Counted from the first letter of the stretch, positions 25,791 to 37,336 are shown. The stretch: 64,000 nt of DNA from JAMXLO01 sp963726125 (GCA_963726125.1 CAVSBG010000002.1:620001-684000), one strand, 5' to 3'. Made by a program: numbers and translations. Notes: a model not told the origin generated them from the sequence alone.

Positions 25791-26057
25791 GTCGCGCCTG
25801 GTCACGTGCAGCATTGGCAGTGTTCCTCTCGATTTTGACAAAGCCTGACACCGTCGCCCCGGTTGCCCCCGGCTGCAAGGATGACGCCGTTGGACGGAAG
25901 AATGGTCGGCGGCCGCCGCCGAGAGCCGCCGAGGTCATCCACAGGCGGCGACAGCGCTCGCTGATCCAGTCGATGGCGCGCTGTGCGCCCCTGCACCAGA
26001 CCGACGCCGACGCAACACAGCTTGGCTGCGTTGGTGTCCTTTGAAGCGAAACACTAT
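25791..26057. other. Unassigned intergenic DNA
   Basis: No supported gene. Both strands have short open frames without homology that I recognise. It lies between the Uma2 remnant and a vapB-like gene, in a block of gene debris. Confidence 0.4.
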
Positions 26058-26321
26058 ATGACTGGCGTCCAGGAGGCAGCCATGGTCGGCATCGTTGAGG
26101 TCCTCATTCCGGTGGACGCCGCGGCGGCGGTGGCACTGGACGACGAACGCAAACGCGAAGCCATCGGGCGCATTGTCAGTCGGATTCTCCAGCCCCATCC
26201 AGACCACGACCCCCTGCTCGAGGCGATGGAACGGTTCGGCCCCGACGCAAAGGCAAAAGGCCTGACGCAAGAAACGCTCGCGGCCGAACTTGCAGCTCAC
26301 AAGGCCGAGCGGACCCGCTGA
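26058..26321 (+). CDS. Antitoxin-like protein (VapB type)
   Basis: An 87-residue protein if started at ATG 26058 (MTGVQEAAMVG), or 79 residues from ATG 26082. It has the layout of a small antitoxin: an N-terminal DNA-binding-like part (VLIPVDAAAAVALDDERKREAIGRIVSRIL) and a charged C-terminal helix (LTQETLAAELAAHKAERTR). The stop TGA at 26319-26321 overlaps the first codon of a PIN-domain frame. Identification rests mostly on this overlap with a VapC-like sequence. The gene looks intact although its toxin is deleted. Confidence 0.6.
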   Translation: MTGVQEAAMVGIVEVLIPVDAAAAVALDDERKREAIGRIVSRILQPHPDHDPLLEAMERFGPDAKAKGLTQETLAAELAAHKAERTR

Positions 26322-26500
26322 TTGTCTTCGATGCTTCGGTGCTTGTCAGTGCCGCCATGGATGCAGACGCAGCACTGAGGGCTGATCTGCTGGACCAACT
26401 CCTGTCAAGCACTTTGTGGTTCGCGCCGACGGTGGCCGTGACCGACTGCCGTGACGCGGCGGATAACAAGTACCTGGAACTCGCCCTAACTACCCCCGCC
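26318..26500 (+). pseudogene. VapC-like PIN-domain toxin remnant with internal deletion
   Basis: The frame starting at CTG 26318 (overlapping the antitoxin stop as CTGA) reads LIVFDASVLVSAA, the first acidic block of a PIN domain. After only about 20 more residues it reaches VAVTDCRDAADNKYLELAL, the third conserved block. The stretch between, about 45 residues with the second catalytic acid, is missing, and the part after LELAL is unrelated. The expected ATG is CTG. This is a decayed toxin. Confidence 0.65.
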
Positions 26501-26718
26501 GGCGACCCCTTCAGCCAATCAGCCGATCGTAGTCGCCGCGCAAGCCACTCCAGAACCGGATCATGGTCCCGCCCTCACGGACGCCGTGGGCCCACCAATG
26601 AATGCCGCTCCGGACCGACCAGACTTCCCTCGCCTGCCGTGGGCATCGGCCTGAAATGCAAACTCGGATGGCGCAGATCAGCGCTCCACAGAACATAAGC
26701 GCCGACAGCAAACAAGGA
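26501..26718. other. Unassigned intergenic DNA
   Basis: No gene supported. A minus-strand frame ends in the residues FWSGLRGDYDRLIG, which resembles the end of some phage-tail-like proteins, but only about 20 residues carry this pattern and no start is plausible. Confidence 0.3.
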
Positions 26719-26886
26719 AGTGGAACCGCAAAACACGCAAATGGATACCCGCACCGCCCCGTGCGTGAGACACGCAAATTGCGCGCACTCGTTCTCCTCT
26801 ACAAACAGTGTGCGTCTTTTCCTTGTCTCAGTTTAGGGGGCATTCCAGCCGCCCTTTGCGTGTTTTGCGTGCTTTGCAGTTCCACT
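26719..26886. repeat. Inverted repeat with heptamer-like arms (ACGCAAA type)
   Basis: Left arm at 26719-26741 (AGTGGAACCGCAAAACACGC followed by AAA) and right arm at 26855-26886, whose complement reads AGTGGAACTGCAAAGCACGC then AAAACACGCAAA. The arms are built from short CGCAAA-containing units and enclose about 113 bp. Similar structures occur at 38727, 39499, 42775, 46731 and 63382. Confidence 0.8.
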
Positions 26887-27081
26887 CTCCTTTGGGTCGA
26901 CAGACGCTGTGCATTGAGTCACACCAACGAAATTCGTCCGCCGCCGCGGTCAGGCAAAGGGCCCTTCGCCATAAACCCGCTCCGCGCAGATTGCGCGGCC
27001 TGACCGGCAAGCATGGAGGCAAAACTGTGGCGCAGCCATCGCGGAGCCGCACCACGATCTATCGCTATAGGACAATAATCC
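26887..27081. other. Unassigned intergenic DNA
   Basis: No gene or clear element recognised between the inverted repeat and the promoter of the next gene. Confidence 0.3.
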
Positions 27082-27111
27082 TTGACGCTCGACTAACGTC
27101 CGTGTCATAAT
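27082..27111 (+). promoter_or_regulatory. Sigma-70-like promoter with near-leaderless start
   Basis: TTGACG at 27082-27087 and CATAAT at 27106-27111 are separated by 18 bp. The start codon at 27121 is only nine bases after the -10 box, where transcription would begin, and no Shine-Dalgarno sequence fits in between. Confidence 0.6.
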
Positions 27112-27120
27112 ATCTACCGA

Positions 27121-27915
27121 ATGCCAGACACCACAACGACCCCGCTCGTCGCCTCCCCTCCCGATCCCCCGCAGGATCACCCCGCCACAACTCTGCCCCA
27201 CAACATCAGCGTCATCCTCCAAGCCGTCGGCATCCTGCTCGACTACGGCCGCCACCTGATCGACACCGTCCGCGACCGCGCCACCGCCCCCAACTTCAAC
27301 GCCCTCGCCGCCTGCTTCGGCACCGCCAACCTGGCCACCATCCTCGCCCACCTCAACCGAGGCATCCTGCGCGCCGCCGCCCTGGAGCGCATGCTCCTCG
27401 CCCGCGCCGCCACCGGCCGAGACATCGACTTCGTCGAGCGCCGCACCCGCGCGCCAGCACCACAGCCAGCCCCAGCGACCGAACCCGAGCAGCTCGCCGC
27501 CGCGCCTCCCGTCCCGCGCAAGCGCGCCTCCCGCCCCGCCGCCTGGGACGATCCCGAACTCTTCATGCCCACCGAGCAGGACCTCGATCGTCAGGTGCGC
27601 CGCCGCCCCGTCGGCCGCACCATCAACGATATCTGCTCGGATCTCGCCGTCGTCCCAGGCTTCTGCCACAGCGCCTTCTGGAACCAGCTGCACGAGATGA
27701 TCCATTTCCTCGGCGGCAGCATCGCCAAACTGATGCAGGAAAAAACCGCCCGCCGCGACGCCTTCGTCAAGCAGCAGGACCGCATCATCGGCAGCAACTG
27801 GGACTGGGTGAACCTGACCCGGGACGCGCTCCGTGCGGTCCTTGGCTTCTTCATCGGCGAACCCCCGGTAAACCCGCTCGCCCCCGCCGCGGCACCCGCC
27901 ACCGGCCCACCCTGA
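27121..27915 (+). CDS. Hypothetical protein (alpha-helical, Acetobacteraceae-type)
   Basis: A 264-residue protein. The N-terminal part is helical (ISVILQAVGILLDYGRHLIDTVRDRA, FNALAACFGTANLATILAHLNRGILRAAALERML). A Pro/Ala-rich linker follows (residues about 105-140), then a second helical domain with FWNQLHEMIHFLGGSIAKLMQEK. There is no signal peptide. The style resembles lineage-restricted proteins of this family of bacteria, but I cannot name a function. It may be translated from an essentially leaderless mRNA. A GC-rich palindrome follows the stop. Confidence 0.65.
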   Translation: MPDTTTTPLVASPPDPPQDHPATTLPHNISVILQAVGILLDYGRHLIDTVRDRATAPNFNALAACFGTANLATILAHLNRGILRAAALERMLLARAATGRDIDFVERRTRAPAPQPAPATEPEQLAAAPPVPRKRASRPAAWDDPELFMPTEQDLDRQVRRRPVGRTINDICSDLAVVPGFCHSAFWNQLHEMIHFLGGSIAKLMQEKTARRDAFVKQQDRIIGSNWDWVNLTRDALRAVLGFFIGEPPVNPLAPAAAPATGPP

Positions 27916-27928
27916 CCCACCACAAAAA

Positions 27929-27972
27929 CACCCCTCTCCCGCGCTTTGCGCGGGGGAGGCAGGGAGGGGGTG
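27929..27972. repeat. GC-rich palindromic repeat
   Basis: CACCCCTCTCCCGCGC, a TTT loop and GCGCGGGGGAGGCAGGGA... form an imperfect palindrome of about 44 bp, a member of the family at 17964, 28613, 31016, 34337, 49205 and 53351. Confidence 0.78.
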
Positions 27973-28064
27973 AAACTGCCCCGTACGGGTCCGGCCAACC
28001 GCCGTCCCCGCCGCTGCCATATGCCTACGTCACCACGATCGGCCGTCAGACAAATGCGGGAGCA

Positions 28065-28187
28065 TCACACGATCTGCTCGAAGAGAAATTCGCCGCAGCG
28101 CGAAACCGCCATCTCCTCCAGGATCAATGAGGCGATGGCCTCCTGTTCATCGTCCGGCAGACGCGACCCAACGGCGACCGCGTGCTA
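28065..28187 (-). pseudogene. C-terminal remnant of a small antitoxin-like protein
   Basis: The minus strand reads GSRLPDDEQEAIASLILEEM before ending in FLFEQIV. LP.DEQEAIA.LIL.E is the typical central helix of small type II antitoxin-like proteins. An in-frame stop precedes it and no start codon is available. It lies just after atpC. Confidence 0.45.
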
Positions 28188-28604
28188 TCGCCCGGTCAGC
28201 AGCGCATCCACCGCCTCGATCAATGCCCGCGCCGACTGGACGCGCTCCAGCGCCAGTTCCTCGGCCACGACGTCATTGCCATCGACCTGTGCCAGCGCCT
28301 CCTCCGCAACGCTCAGCCGGCGCTCGCCTTCCTCACGCGACAGGTCGGCGGGTGCCAGCACCTCGTTGGCCAGGATGGTGCAGCGTTCCGGCGTCACTTC
28401 GGCAAAGCCACCGGCGACGTACATCTGGTCGGTGACCGTATCGCCCTCGTACAACGCAATCACCCCGCCACGCAGCATGACGATGGCGGGCGCGTGACCC
28501 TCCAGCACACCCATGTCACCCTCGCTGGCGGGGATGACCACCATGTCCACCGGCCGCGACAGCAGCAGCTTCTCGGGGCTGACGATCTCCAGGTTCACCG
28601 GCAT
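28185..28604 (-). CDS. atpC: ATP synthase F1 subunit epsilon
   Basis: A 139-residue epsilon subunit of the F1 rotor. The beta-sandwich domain covers residues 1-85 (MPVNLEIVSPEKLLLS, VVIPASEGDMGVLEGHAP, YVAGGFAEVTPERCTILA), followed by the C-terminal helical hairpin (LSREEGERRLSVAEEALAQV). It links gamma to the c-ring and inhibits ATP hydrolysis. Last gene of atpHAGDC. A GC-rich palindrome (28613-28653) separates it from atpD. Confidence 0.94.
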   Translation of the reverse strand: MPVNLEIVSPEKLLLSRPVDMVVIPASEGDMGVLEGHAPAIVMLRGGVIALYEGDTVTDQMYVAGGFAEVTPERCTILANEVLAPADLSREEGERRLSVAEEALAQVDGNDVVAEELALERVQSARALIEAVDALLTGR

Positions 28605-28612
28605 GGCGAAGT

Positions 28613-28653
28613 TCTCCCCCTCCCCTTGCGGGAGGGGGTTAGGGGGAGGGGGA
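28613..28653. repeat. GC-rich palindromic repeat between atpD and atpC
   Basis: TCTCCCCCTCCCCTTGCGGG followed by AGGGGGTTAGGGGGAGGGGG. The unit sits in the 67-bp atpD-atpC gap, so it lies within the ATP synthase transcript and could act as an RNA hairpin that modulates mRNA ends. Confidence 0.8.
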
Positions 28654-28671
28654 AGACCGGCGCAATATCCA

Positions 28672-30108
<1,437 letters not shown>

Positions 30109-30124
30109 TACTGTATTGCCCCTA

Positions 30125-31006
30125 TCAAACGGCTTCGGCGCCGGAGATGATCTCGATGAGTTCCTTGGTGATGTTCGCCTGGCGAGCACGGTTATAGTTC
30201 AGCGTCAGACGCTTGATCATGTCGCCGGCGTTGCGTGTCGCGTTGTCCATCGCGGTCATGCGCGCACCATGTTCGCCGGCCGCACTTTCCAGCAGCGCCC
30301 GATACACCGCGATGGCAAGCGCCTGCGGCAGCAGACGCGCCAGGATGGTTTCCTCATCCGGCTCGAACTCGTACGAAGCGCCGCCAAGGTCGATCGCCTC
30401 GCCTTCCGGCGGTGGCGGTGCGGGGATGAGCTGCTGCTCGGTAACGATCTGGGCGATCACCGAGCGGAAGCGGTTGTAGATGAGGATGCAGACGTCGATC
30501 TCGCCCGCCGCCAGCATGGTGGTGATGCGTTGGCCAATATCCTCGGCGTCGGAGAATTCGATGCGGCGCTTGCCCGCGTAGCTGATCTCGCCAGTGATGC
30601 GGCTCGCAAGTTCGCGCCGCAGGTAATCCCGGCCCTTGCGTCCGACGGCCAGGATCTTGACCGTCTTGCCCTCGGCCTCCAGGCGGCGCGCAAGCGTGCG
30701 CGTATGCCGCCCGATGTTCGAGTTGAACGCGCCGGCAAGACCGCGATCAGCGGTGACCGGCACCAGCAGGTAGTTCTGGTCCTTGCCCGTGCCAGCCAGC
30801 AGCGGCGGCGCATTTGGCATATCCGAAACCGAAGCGGCGAGCGCGCGCAGCATGCGCTCCATGCGTTCAGCATAAGGGCGCGAGGCTTCCGCCTGCGCCT
30901 GGGCGCGGCGCAGCTTCGAAGCCGCCACCATCTTCATGGCGGAGGTGATTTTCTGCGTCGATTTGACGCTATTGATCCGGGTCCGGAGGTCTTTCAGCGA
31001 GGGCAT
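30125..31006 (-). CDS. atpG: ATP synthase F1 subunit gamma
   Basis: A 293-residue central-stalk subunit. The N-terminal helix MPSLKDLRTRINSVKSTQKI and the C-terminal helix (DNATRNAGDMIKRLTLNYNRARQANITKELIEI) form the coiled coil that rotates inside the alpha/beta hexamer. Start at 31006 is set by homology; the frame upstream only reads through the palindrome at 31016-31116. Located between atpA and atpD. Confidence 0.96.
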   Translation of the reverse strand: MPSLKDLRTRINSVKSTQKITSAMKMVAASKLRRAQAQAEASRPYAERMERMLRALAASVSDMPNAPPLLAGTGKDQNYLLVPVTADRGLAGAFNSNIGRHTRTLARRLEAEGKTVKILAVGRKGRDYLRRELASRITGEISYAGKRRIEFSDAEDIGQRITTMLAAGEIDVCILIYNRFRSVIAQIVTEQQLIPAPPPPEGEAIDLGGASYEFEPDEETILARLLPQALAIAVYRALLESAAGEHGARMTAMDNATRNAGDMIKRLTLNYNRARQANITKELIEIISGAEAV

Positions 31007-31015
31007 GGTATTAGC

Positions 31016-31116
31016 TCCTCCCCCTCCCCTTGCGGGAGGGGGTTGGGGGGAGGGGGCGCGGGGCGCGCTGGCACGGCCCCCTCCCCCCAACCCCCTCCCG
31101 CAGGGGGAGGGGGAGT
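31016..31116. repeat. GC-rich palindromic repeat, double copy, between atpA and atpG
   Basis: Two inverted units: CCCCTCCCCTTGCGGGAGGG with GGTTGGGGGGAGGGGG, and CCCCCTCCCCCCAACCCCCT with CCCGCAGGGGGAGGGGG. The two copies are themselves inverted, as at 17964-18060, and would form a long RNA stem in the ATP synthase mRNA. Confidence 0.82.
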
Positions 31117-31183
31117 CTTTCCGGGAGGCTCTTTAAACGCTTCCCCATCTGCGCGCTGTTCCCGACTTTTTGGGCGCTTGCGG

Positions 31184-32715
<1,532 letters not shown>

Positions 32716-32716
<1 letters not shown>

Positions 32717-33285
32717 CAGGCGGCTCCCTTCATGGCGTACTGCAGGCGCTGCAGGCGCGATTTCAGTGACGTATCGTAGAGGCGGGCACCAATCCGCACG
32801 ACGAGCCCGCCGAGCAGGTCGGGTTCCACCGCCTCGATGATGTTGACGTTGCCATACCCGGCCTCGATCAGCCGGGCACGCAACTGCTGGCGCTGCACGT
32901 CGCTCAACGGATGCGCCGAGGCGACATGCGCGGTGATGATGCCGCGGCGCTCCGCCACCAAATGGGCGAAGGCGCGAACGATGTCGGCGAGGCTGCGCAG
33001 GCGGCGGTTGGCGGCGATCACGCCGACGAAGTCGCGGACCGGCTTGGAGTAGCCTTCCTGCTCCAGCATCGCGAGCGCCGCCCTGGTAGCCTGGTTCACG
33101 TCGATCAGCGGCAATTCCAGCAGGCGGCGGAAATCGGCACTGGCATCGATCGTGCGGCCAAGCGCGTCCATCTCGGACACCACCGTGTCCAGTGCGTGCT
33201 CGTCCTCGGCGTGCGCGTAGAGCGCGGCGGCGTAGCGGTCGGCCAAGCCGCCGCCGGAAGCAATCGTCGTAGCGCCAGAGGCCAC
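32716..33285 (-). CDS. atpH: ATP synthase F1 subunit delta
   Basis: A 189-residue peripheral-stalk subunit that joins F1 to subunit b. Family features are LADRYAAALYAHAEDEHALDTV, RDFVGVIAANRRLRSLADIV and the C-terminal GGLVVRIGARLYDTSLKSRLQRLQ. First gene of the minus-strand atpHAGDC operon. The Fo genes (atpB, atpE, atpF) are not in the window, as usual in alphaproteobacteria where they form a separate operon. Confidence 0.94.
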
Positions 33286-33446
33286 GTGGCGTTCCCTACA
33301 AAATGGGCCGCGCGCGAACGCGGGCGTGAATGGAGAACCGGCCGCCCTGACCGGCGCGCGGCCTCTAGCATGGGGTCATGCGGGGGGCAACACGGGGACC
33401 GGGTGATTTCTGGCCGGAATGTAATGTGGGGCTGGGTGTGTGGCGC

Positions 33447-34247
33447 CTAGCGCAGGCGGTCCAGCAGCCTCGCGGCGAGCGGGTATTCTGTGGCCTCCAG
33501 GGCGTCGCGCGCCGCGGACGCCAGTTCGGGCGACGCTGATCGGGCAATGCGACCGAGCAGGACGATGCACTCGTCATCGGCGATCGGCGGGATGGCCTCG
33601 ATTACACGCGTGGATGGGGCCTCGGCCAGGAGACGCTTCAATCGAGGACGGCCCTGCGGATGTCCGAGGTGGGCGAGCGCGAAGGCGGCCTCGAGTGCCA
33701 CGCTGGGATGGAGATCGCCTAGCAGGTCGACGAGGGTTGCGACAACGTCAGGGCCACCGCGCACGAGGCTGCATGCGTCGGCCCGGATCGCGGGTTCGGC
33801 GTGGTGGAGCAGCGGCAGCACAATGTCTGGCGGCAGGCGGGAGTGGAGCCGGGTGGCGGCGGCCACGGCGTAGATGAGTGTCGCGGCTTGGACCCAACCG
33901 CGGCTGATGATGCGTGCCACGGAGGCGGCAGCCTCGGGCCCGCCGATGGCGGCGAGTGCGTCCAATGCGGCGCGCTGTTCCGCGAGGGGATGCGTAAGGC
34001 CGAAGCCGGCGAAGCGGCGGCAGTAGTCCTCGAGCACCGGGACGGCCGCCTGGATGCGGCGGCGACCGGCTTCCCGTGCGAGGGGGGGACCGTCCGAGAG
34101 ACCGGATGCCGGGATCGCGGCCAGCAGCGCGGCATCGTCGAGATCGGACGGTGATGGGGCGCAGGGACACTGCGTGGGCGACCGTTGCGATTGCTGGGCA
34201 GGTGACGTGCCCGATCCGGCAAATAGGTCGAGCTGTCCGTCCGACAT
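33447..34247 (-). CDS. HEAT-repeat-like protein
   Basis: A 266-residue protein with helical repeats in the second half: AEPAIRADACSLVRG, LGDLHPSVALEAAFALAHLGHPQGRPRLKRLL and ADDECIVLLGRIARSASPELASAARDALEA. These match armadillo/HEAT repeats used for protein binding. The N-terminus (MSDGQLDLFAGSGTSPAQQ) is a flexible Ser/Pro-rich tail with a short LDLFAG element. No enzyme motif is seen. Its partner is unknown. Confidence 0.7.
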   Translation of the reverse strand: MSDGQLDLFAGSGTSPAQQSQRSPTQCPCAPSPSDLDDAALLAAIPASGLSDGPPLAREAGRRRIQAAVPVLEDYCRRFAGFGLTHPLAEQRAALDALAAIGGPEAAASVARIISRGWVQAATLIYAVAAATRLHSRLPPDIVLPLLHHAEPAIRADACSLVRGGPDVVATLVDLLGDLHPSVALEAAFALAHLGHPQGRPRLKRLLAEAPSTRVIEAIPPIADDECIVLLGRIARSASPELASAARDALEATEYPLAARLLDRLR

Positions 34248-34336
34248 GGGCGGTCGTCCTGGAGAGTCGCGGGAGGCTGCAGTTCCGGCTCAAGTTGGGG
34301 GCGCGTCAAGTGCGGGGGTGGGTCGGGGTCGGCAAG

Positions 34337-34376
34337 CACCCCCTCCCCACCCTCCCCCGCTTTGCGGGAGAGGGAG
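34337..34376. repeat. GC-rich palindromic repeat
   Basis: CACCCCCTCCCCACCCTCCC followed by CCGCTTTGCGGGAGAGGGAG. It lies between the HEAT-repeat gene and the sugar transferase gene and belongs to the same family as the copies at 17964 and elsewhere. Confidence 0.78.
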
Positions 34377-34416
34377 TCTGGCCGTGGGCCTTGCATTGCC
34401 CTCTCAGCGGGGACCT

Positions 34417-35070
34417 TCAGCGGGCGCCGATGCGGAAGAGGACCACGCGCACGGTGGCGGCGAGGATGCGCAGGTCGAACAGAAGGCTGCGGTTGGTGAT
34501 ATAGTAGATATCGTAGTCTAGTTTGATGCGGGCGTCCTGGACCGAGGCGCCGTAGGCGTAACGGACCTGGGCCAGGCCGGTTAGGCCGGGGAGGACCGCC
34601 TCGCGCTCGTCGTAGCGGGGGATGATGCGGGCGAGTTGCTCGGTGAAGCAGGGGCGCTCGGGGCGGGGGCCGACCAGGCTCATGTCGCCGCGGAGGACGT
34701 TGAGGAGCTGCGGCAGCTCGTCGATGCGCTGGGCGCGGATGAAGGCACCGACGCGGGTGATGCGGGGGTCTCGTTCGGTGGCCCAGCAGGGACCGGCGGC
34801 CTCGGCGTCGACCCGCATGCTGCGGAACTTCAGCAACGTGAAGACCTTGCCGTGCAGGCCGACGCGCTCCTGGCGATACATCACCGGGCCGCGCGACTCG
34901 AGCTTGATCAGGCAGGCGACCAGGAGGCAGAGGGGTAGGGTCAGGAGCAGCAGCAGCAGGCTGCCGGTGATGTCGCGCAGGCGGCGCAAGGTGTTGGTCC
35001 ATGCGGCTTCCTGGCCGGCGTGGACCGGTGCCCGCGCGGGCGTGACGAGAACAGTGGTGGTCGCGCTCAT
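34417..35070 (-). CDS. Sugar transferase (exopolysaccharide-initiating polyprenyl phosphate sugar-1-phosphotransferase type)
   Basis: A 217-residue protein of the bacterial sugar transferase family (WcaJ/ExoY-like core). A membrane segment DITGSLLLLLLTLPLCLLVACLIK near residue 35 precedes VMYRQERVGLHGKVFTLLKFRSM, DELPQLLNVLRGDMSLVGPRPE and LPGLTGLAQV. DELPQ and GPRP are catalytic-loop hallmarks. It transfers a sugar phosphate from a nucleotide sugar to undecaprenyl phosphate at the inner membrane, starting a polysaccharide. No other glycan genes are nearby. Start at 35070 by homology. Confidence 0.92.
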   Translation of the reverse strand: MSATTTVLVTPARAPVHAGQEAAWTNTLRRLRDITGSLLLLLLTLPLCLLVACLIKLESRGPVMYRQERVGLHGKVFTLLKFRSMRVDAEAAGPCWATERDPRITRVGAFIRAQRIDELPQLLNVLRGDMSLVGPRPERPCFTEQLARIIPRYDEREAVLPGLTGLAQVRYAYGASVQDARIKLDYDIYYITNRSLLFDLRILAATVRVVLFRIGAR

Positions 35071-35307
35071 GGGATGTTCCCTCGACGGGGACTGCGATGG
35101 CATAGGCCACTGGGTCCGGCTGTGTTGGGCGGACTTCTACAGGCGCCGGGGTCGCTACGGGTATGAATTGACTTACACTTTGGGCGTGATCGTGGGCGGG
35201 GCGGTTTCCAGGAGTTTCCTGTGTTGTTCGCCCCTGTCGATCGGGGCATGGGCGTTGAGGTCCGAAAACCGCGAGACAGCGGCGGCGGGGAGGAGGATCA
35301 TCGGCTG

Positions 35308-36810
35308 ATGGATATGGATGATGATGCCTGCTACCGCGCCCTCGTGACGCGTGACCGCCGGTTCGACGGGCGGCTGTTCGTTGCGGTGCGGACGACCGGG
35401 ATCTATTGCCGGCCATTCTGTCCGGCTCCGACGCCGAAGCGGGAGAACGTGCGGTTCTTTCCGACTGCCGCCGCGGCGCAGGAGGCGGGATTTCGGCCTT
35501 GCCTGAGGTGTCGGCCGGAGACTTCTCCCGAATTGGCGCTGTGGCGGGGGAGTGCCAATACGGTGTCTCGGGCGCTGCGATTGATCGAGGCGGGGGGGTT
35601 GGATGAGGCGAACGTCGCGGCGCTGGCGGAGCGGTTGGGGGTCGGCGAGCGGCAATTGCGGCGGCTGTTCCGGCAGCACCTTGGGGCGTCGCCGGTCTCG
35701 ATCGCGCAGACGCGTCGGATCCTGCTGGCGAAGCAACTGATCCAGGATACTGGGCTGCCGATGACCGAGGTCGCGGCGGCGGCCGGCTTTGGGTCGCTCC
35801 GACGGTTCAACGAGGTGTTCCAGGAGATGTACCGGCGGCCGCCTACGGCGCTGCGGCGGAAGGGCATGGTCGAGCAGGACGCGGGGGCGGTGACGGTGCG
35901 GCTGGGATACCGGCCGCCGTATGATTGGGATGCGATCGTGGGGTTCCTGCGGGCTCGGGCGATTCCGGGGGTCGAGGTGGTGTCGGGGGAACGATATGCC
36001 CGGGCCATCGGGTTCGGCGGCGCTCGGGGCGTGCTGGTGGTGGGGCCGGCGGCGGGGAATTGCCTGCGGGCGACGGTGCGGTTCCCGGAGTTGCGGGCGC
36101 TGCCGGCGATCATTGCCCGGGTCCGGCGGGTGTTCGACCTGGCGGCGGATCCGGTGGCGATCGGGGGACATCTGGGGCTGGACCCGGTGTTGGCGCCGCT
36201 GGTGGCGGCTCGGCCGGGGCTGCGGGTGCCGGGGGCTTGGGATGGGTTCGAGCTGGCGGTGCGGGCGATCCTGGGGCAACAGATCTCGGTGGCGGCGGCG
36301 ACCCGGCTGGTGGGGAAGCTGGTGGCCTGCTGCGGCGAGTTGCTGGGCGATCCGTTGGTGGCGGCCGAGGGGCTGACGCATGTATTTCCGTCGCCTGCGC
36401 AGGTGGTTGCGGCGGACCTGGCGGTGATCGGAATGCCACAGGCGCGGCGGACGGCACTGGCGTCGCTGGCGGCGGCGGTGGTGGCGGACCCGGGGATTTT
36501 TGGGGCTCGGCGGACGCTGGAGGAGGCAATCGCCCAGTTGCGGTCGCTGGTGGGGATTGGCGAGTGGACCGCGCAATACATCGCCATGCGGGAATTGCGG
36601 GAGCCGGATGCATTCCCGGCGGCGGATATCGGGCTGATGCGGGCGATGGGCCAGGGGCGCGGGGCTCGGCCGTCTCCCGCGGAACTGCTGGCACATGCCG
36701 AGCAGTGGCGGCCCTGGCGGGCTTATGCGGCGCTGCATCTTTGGGCGTCTGAGTCGCAGGCGGCGGCTGCAGAGGATGGAAGGGTGGAACATGAACGCCA
36801 GGCAGCCTGA
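35308..36810 (+). CDS. alkA: Ada-type methyl-phosphotriester sensor fused to AlkA DNA-3-methyladenine glycosylase
   Basis: A 500-residue fusion. Residues about 1-75 are the Ada zinc domain (TGIYCRPFCPAPTPKRENV, LRCRPE), whose Cys takes methyl groups from phosphotriesters. Residues about 85-190 are an AraC-type HTH (LAERLGVGERQLRRLFRQHLG, VAAAAGFGSLRRFNEVF). The rest is AlkA: the N-terminal domain (VRLGYRPPYDWDAIVGFLRARAI) and the HhH-GPD core (ILGQQISVAAATRLVGKLV, LVGIGEWTAQYIAMR, PAADIGL with the catalytic Asp). It senses alkylation and excises alkylated bases. The suicide methyltransferase activity is supplied by the overlapping ogt gene. Start ATG 35308 after GGAGGATC. Confidence 0.93.
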   Translation: MDMDDDACYRALVTRDRRFDGRLFVAVRTTGIYCRPFCPAPTPKRENVRFFPTAAAAQEAGFRPCLRCRPETSPELALWRGSANTVSRALRLIEAGGLDEANVAALAERLGVGERQLRRLFRQHLGASPVSIAQTRRILLAKQLIQDTGLPMTEVAAAAGFGSLRRFNEVFQEMYRRPPTALRRKGMVEQDAGAVTVRLGYRPPYDWDAIVGFLRARAIPGVEVVSGERYARAIGFGGARGVLVVGPAAGNCLRATVRFPELRALPAIIARVRRVFDLAADPVAIGGHLGLDPVLAPLVAARPGLRVPGAWDGFELAVRAILGQQISVAAATRLVGKLVACCGELLGDPLVAAEGLTHVFPSPAQVVAADLAVIGMPQARRTALASLAAAVVADPGIFGARRTLEEAIAQLRSLVGIGEWTAQYIAMRELREPDAFPAADIGLMRAMGQGRGARPSPAELLAHAEQWRPWRAYAALHLWASESQAAAAEDGRVEHERQAA

Positions 36811-37336
36811 GCGGCTTCGGGTGGATCGGTTGGCGACGCCGATAGGGGAGGCGCTGGTGGTCTCGGATGAGGCCGGGTGCCTGCGGGCGTTCGACTGGGC
36901 GGATCACGAGGCCGACATGGTCCGGCGGCTGCGGCTGCACTACGGGGCTCTGGTGCCGGAGGCTGGGGCGGCGCCTGGGGCGATGATGGGTGTGCTGCGG
37001 CGGTATTTCGACGGCGAGGTGGGCGGATTGGGCGCGATCGAGTGGCGCACCGGTGGCACGGCTTTCCAGCGGGCGGTGTGGTCCGGTCTCACGACGATCC
37101 CGGCGGGGGAGACGTTGAGTTATCGCGGGCTGGCGGCTCGGGTGGGGTGCCCGACGGCGGTGCGGGCGGTGGGCGCGGCGAATGGCGCCAATCCGATCAG
37201 CGTGGTGGTGCCGTGCCACCGCGCGATCGGGAGCGACGGGTCGCTGACCGGGTACGGCGGTGGGATCGAGCGCAAGCGGTGGCTGCTGCGGCACGAGGGG
37301 GCGGCGTTTCGGGACGGGGTGGCTCGGGCGGCTTAG
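36791..37336 (+). CDS. ogt: Methylated-DNA-[protein]-cysteine S-methyltransferase
   Basis: A 181-residue O6-alkylguanine-DNA alkyltransferase. The acceptor site ISVVVPCHRAIG (PCHR) is complete, preceded by TAFQRAVWSGLTTIPAGETLSYRGLAARVG with the HTH Arg finger and the Asn hinge (GAANGANP). It repairs O6-methylguanine by irreversible transfer to Cys. It overlaps the end of the Ada-AlkA gene by 20 bp, so the alkylation-repair functions are co-expressed. Confidence 0.94.
   Translation: MNARQPERLRVDRLATPIGEALVVSDEAGCLRAFDWADHEADMVRRLRLHYGALVPEAGAAPGAMMGVLRRYFDGEVGGLGAIEWRTGGTAFQRAVWSGLTTIPAGETLSYRGLAARVGCPTAVRAVGAANGANPISVVVPCHRAIGSDGSLTGYGGGIERKRWLLRHEGAAFRDGVARAA

Noticed and set aside
25791..26057. 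IS transposase fragment between the Uma2 and VapBC remnants
   Set aside because: Some residues recall transposase ends, but no DDE motif, terminal inverted repeats or target duplication can be shown.
35173..36792. 539-codon minus-strand frame opposite Ada-AlkA
   Set aside because: Arg/Pro/His-rich shadow; the plus strand carries complete Ada, AraC and HhH-GPD motifs.
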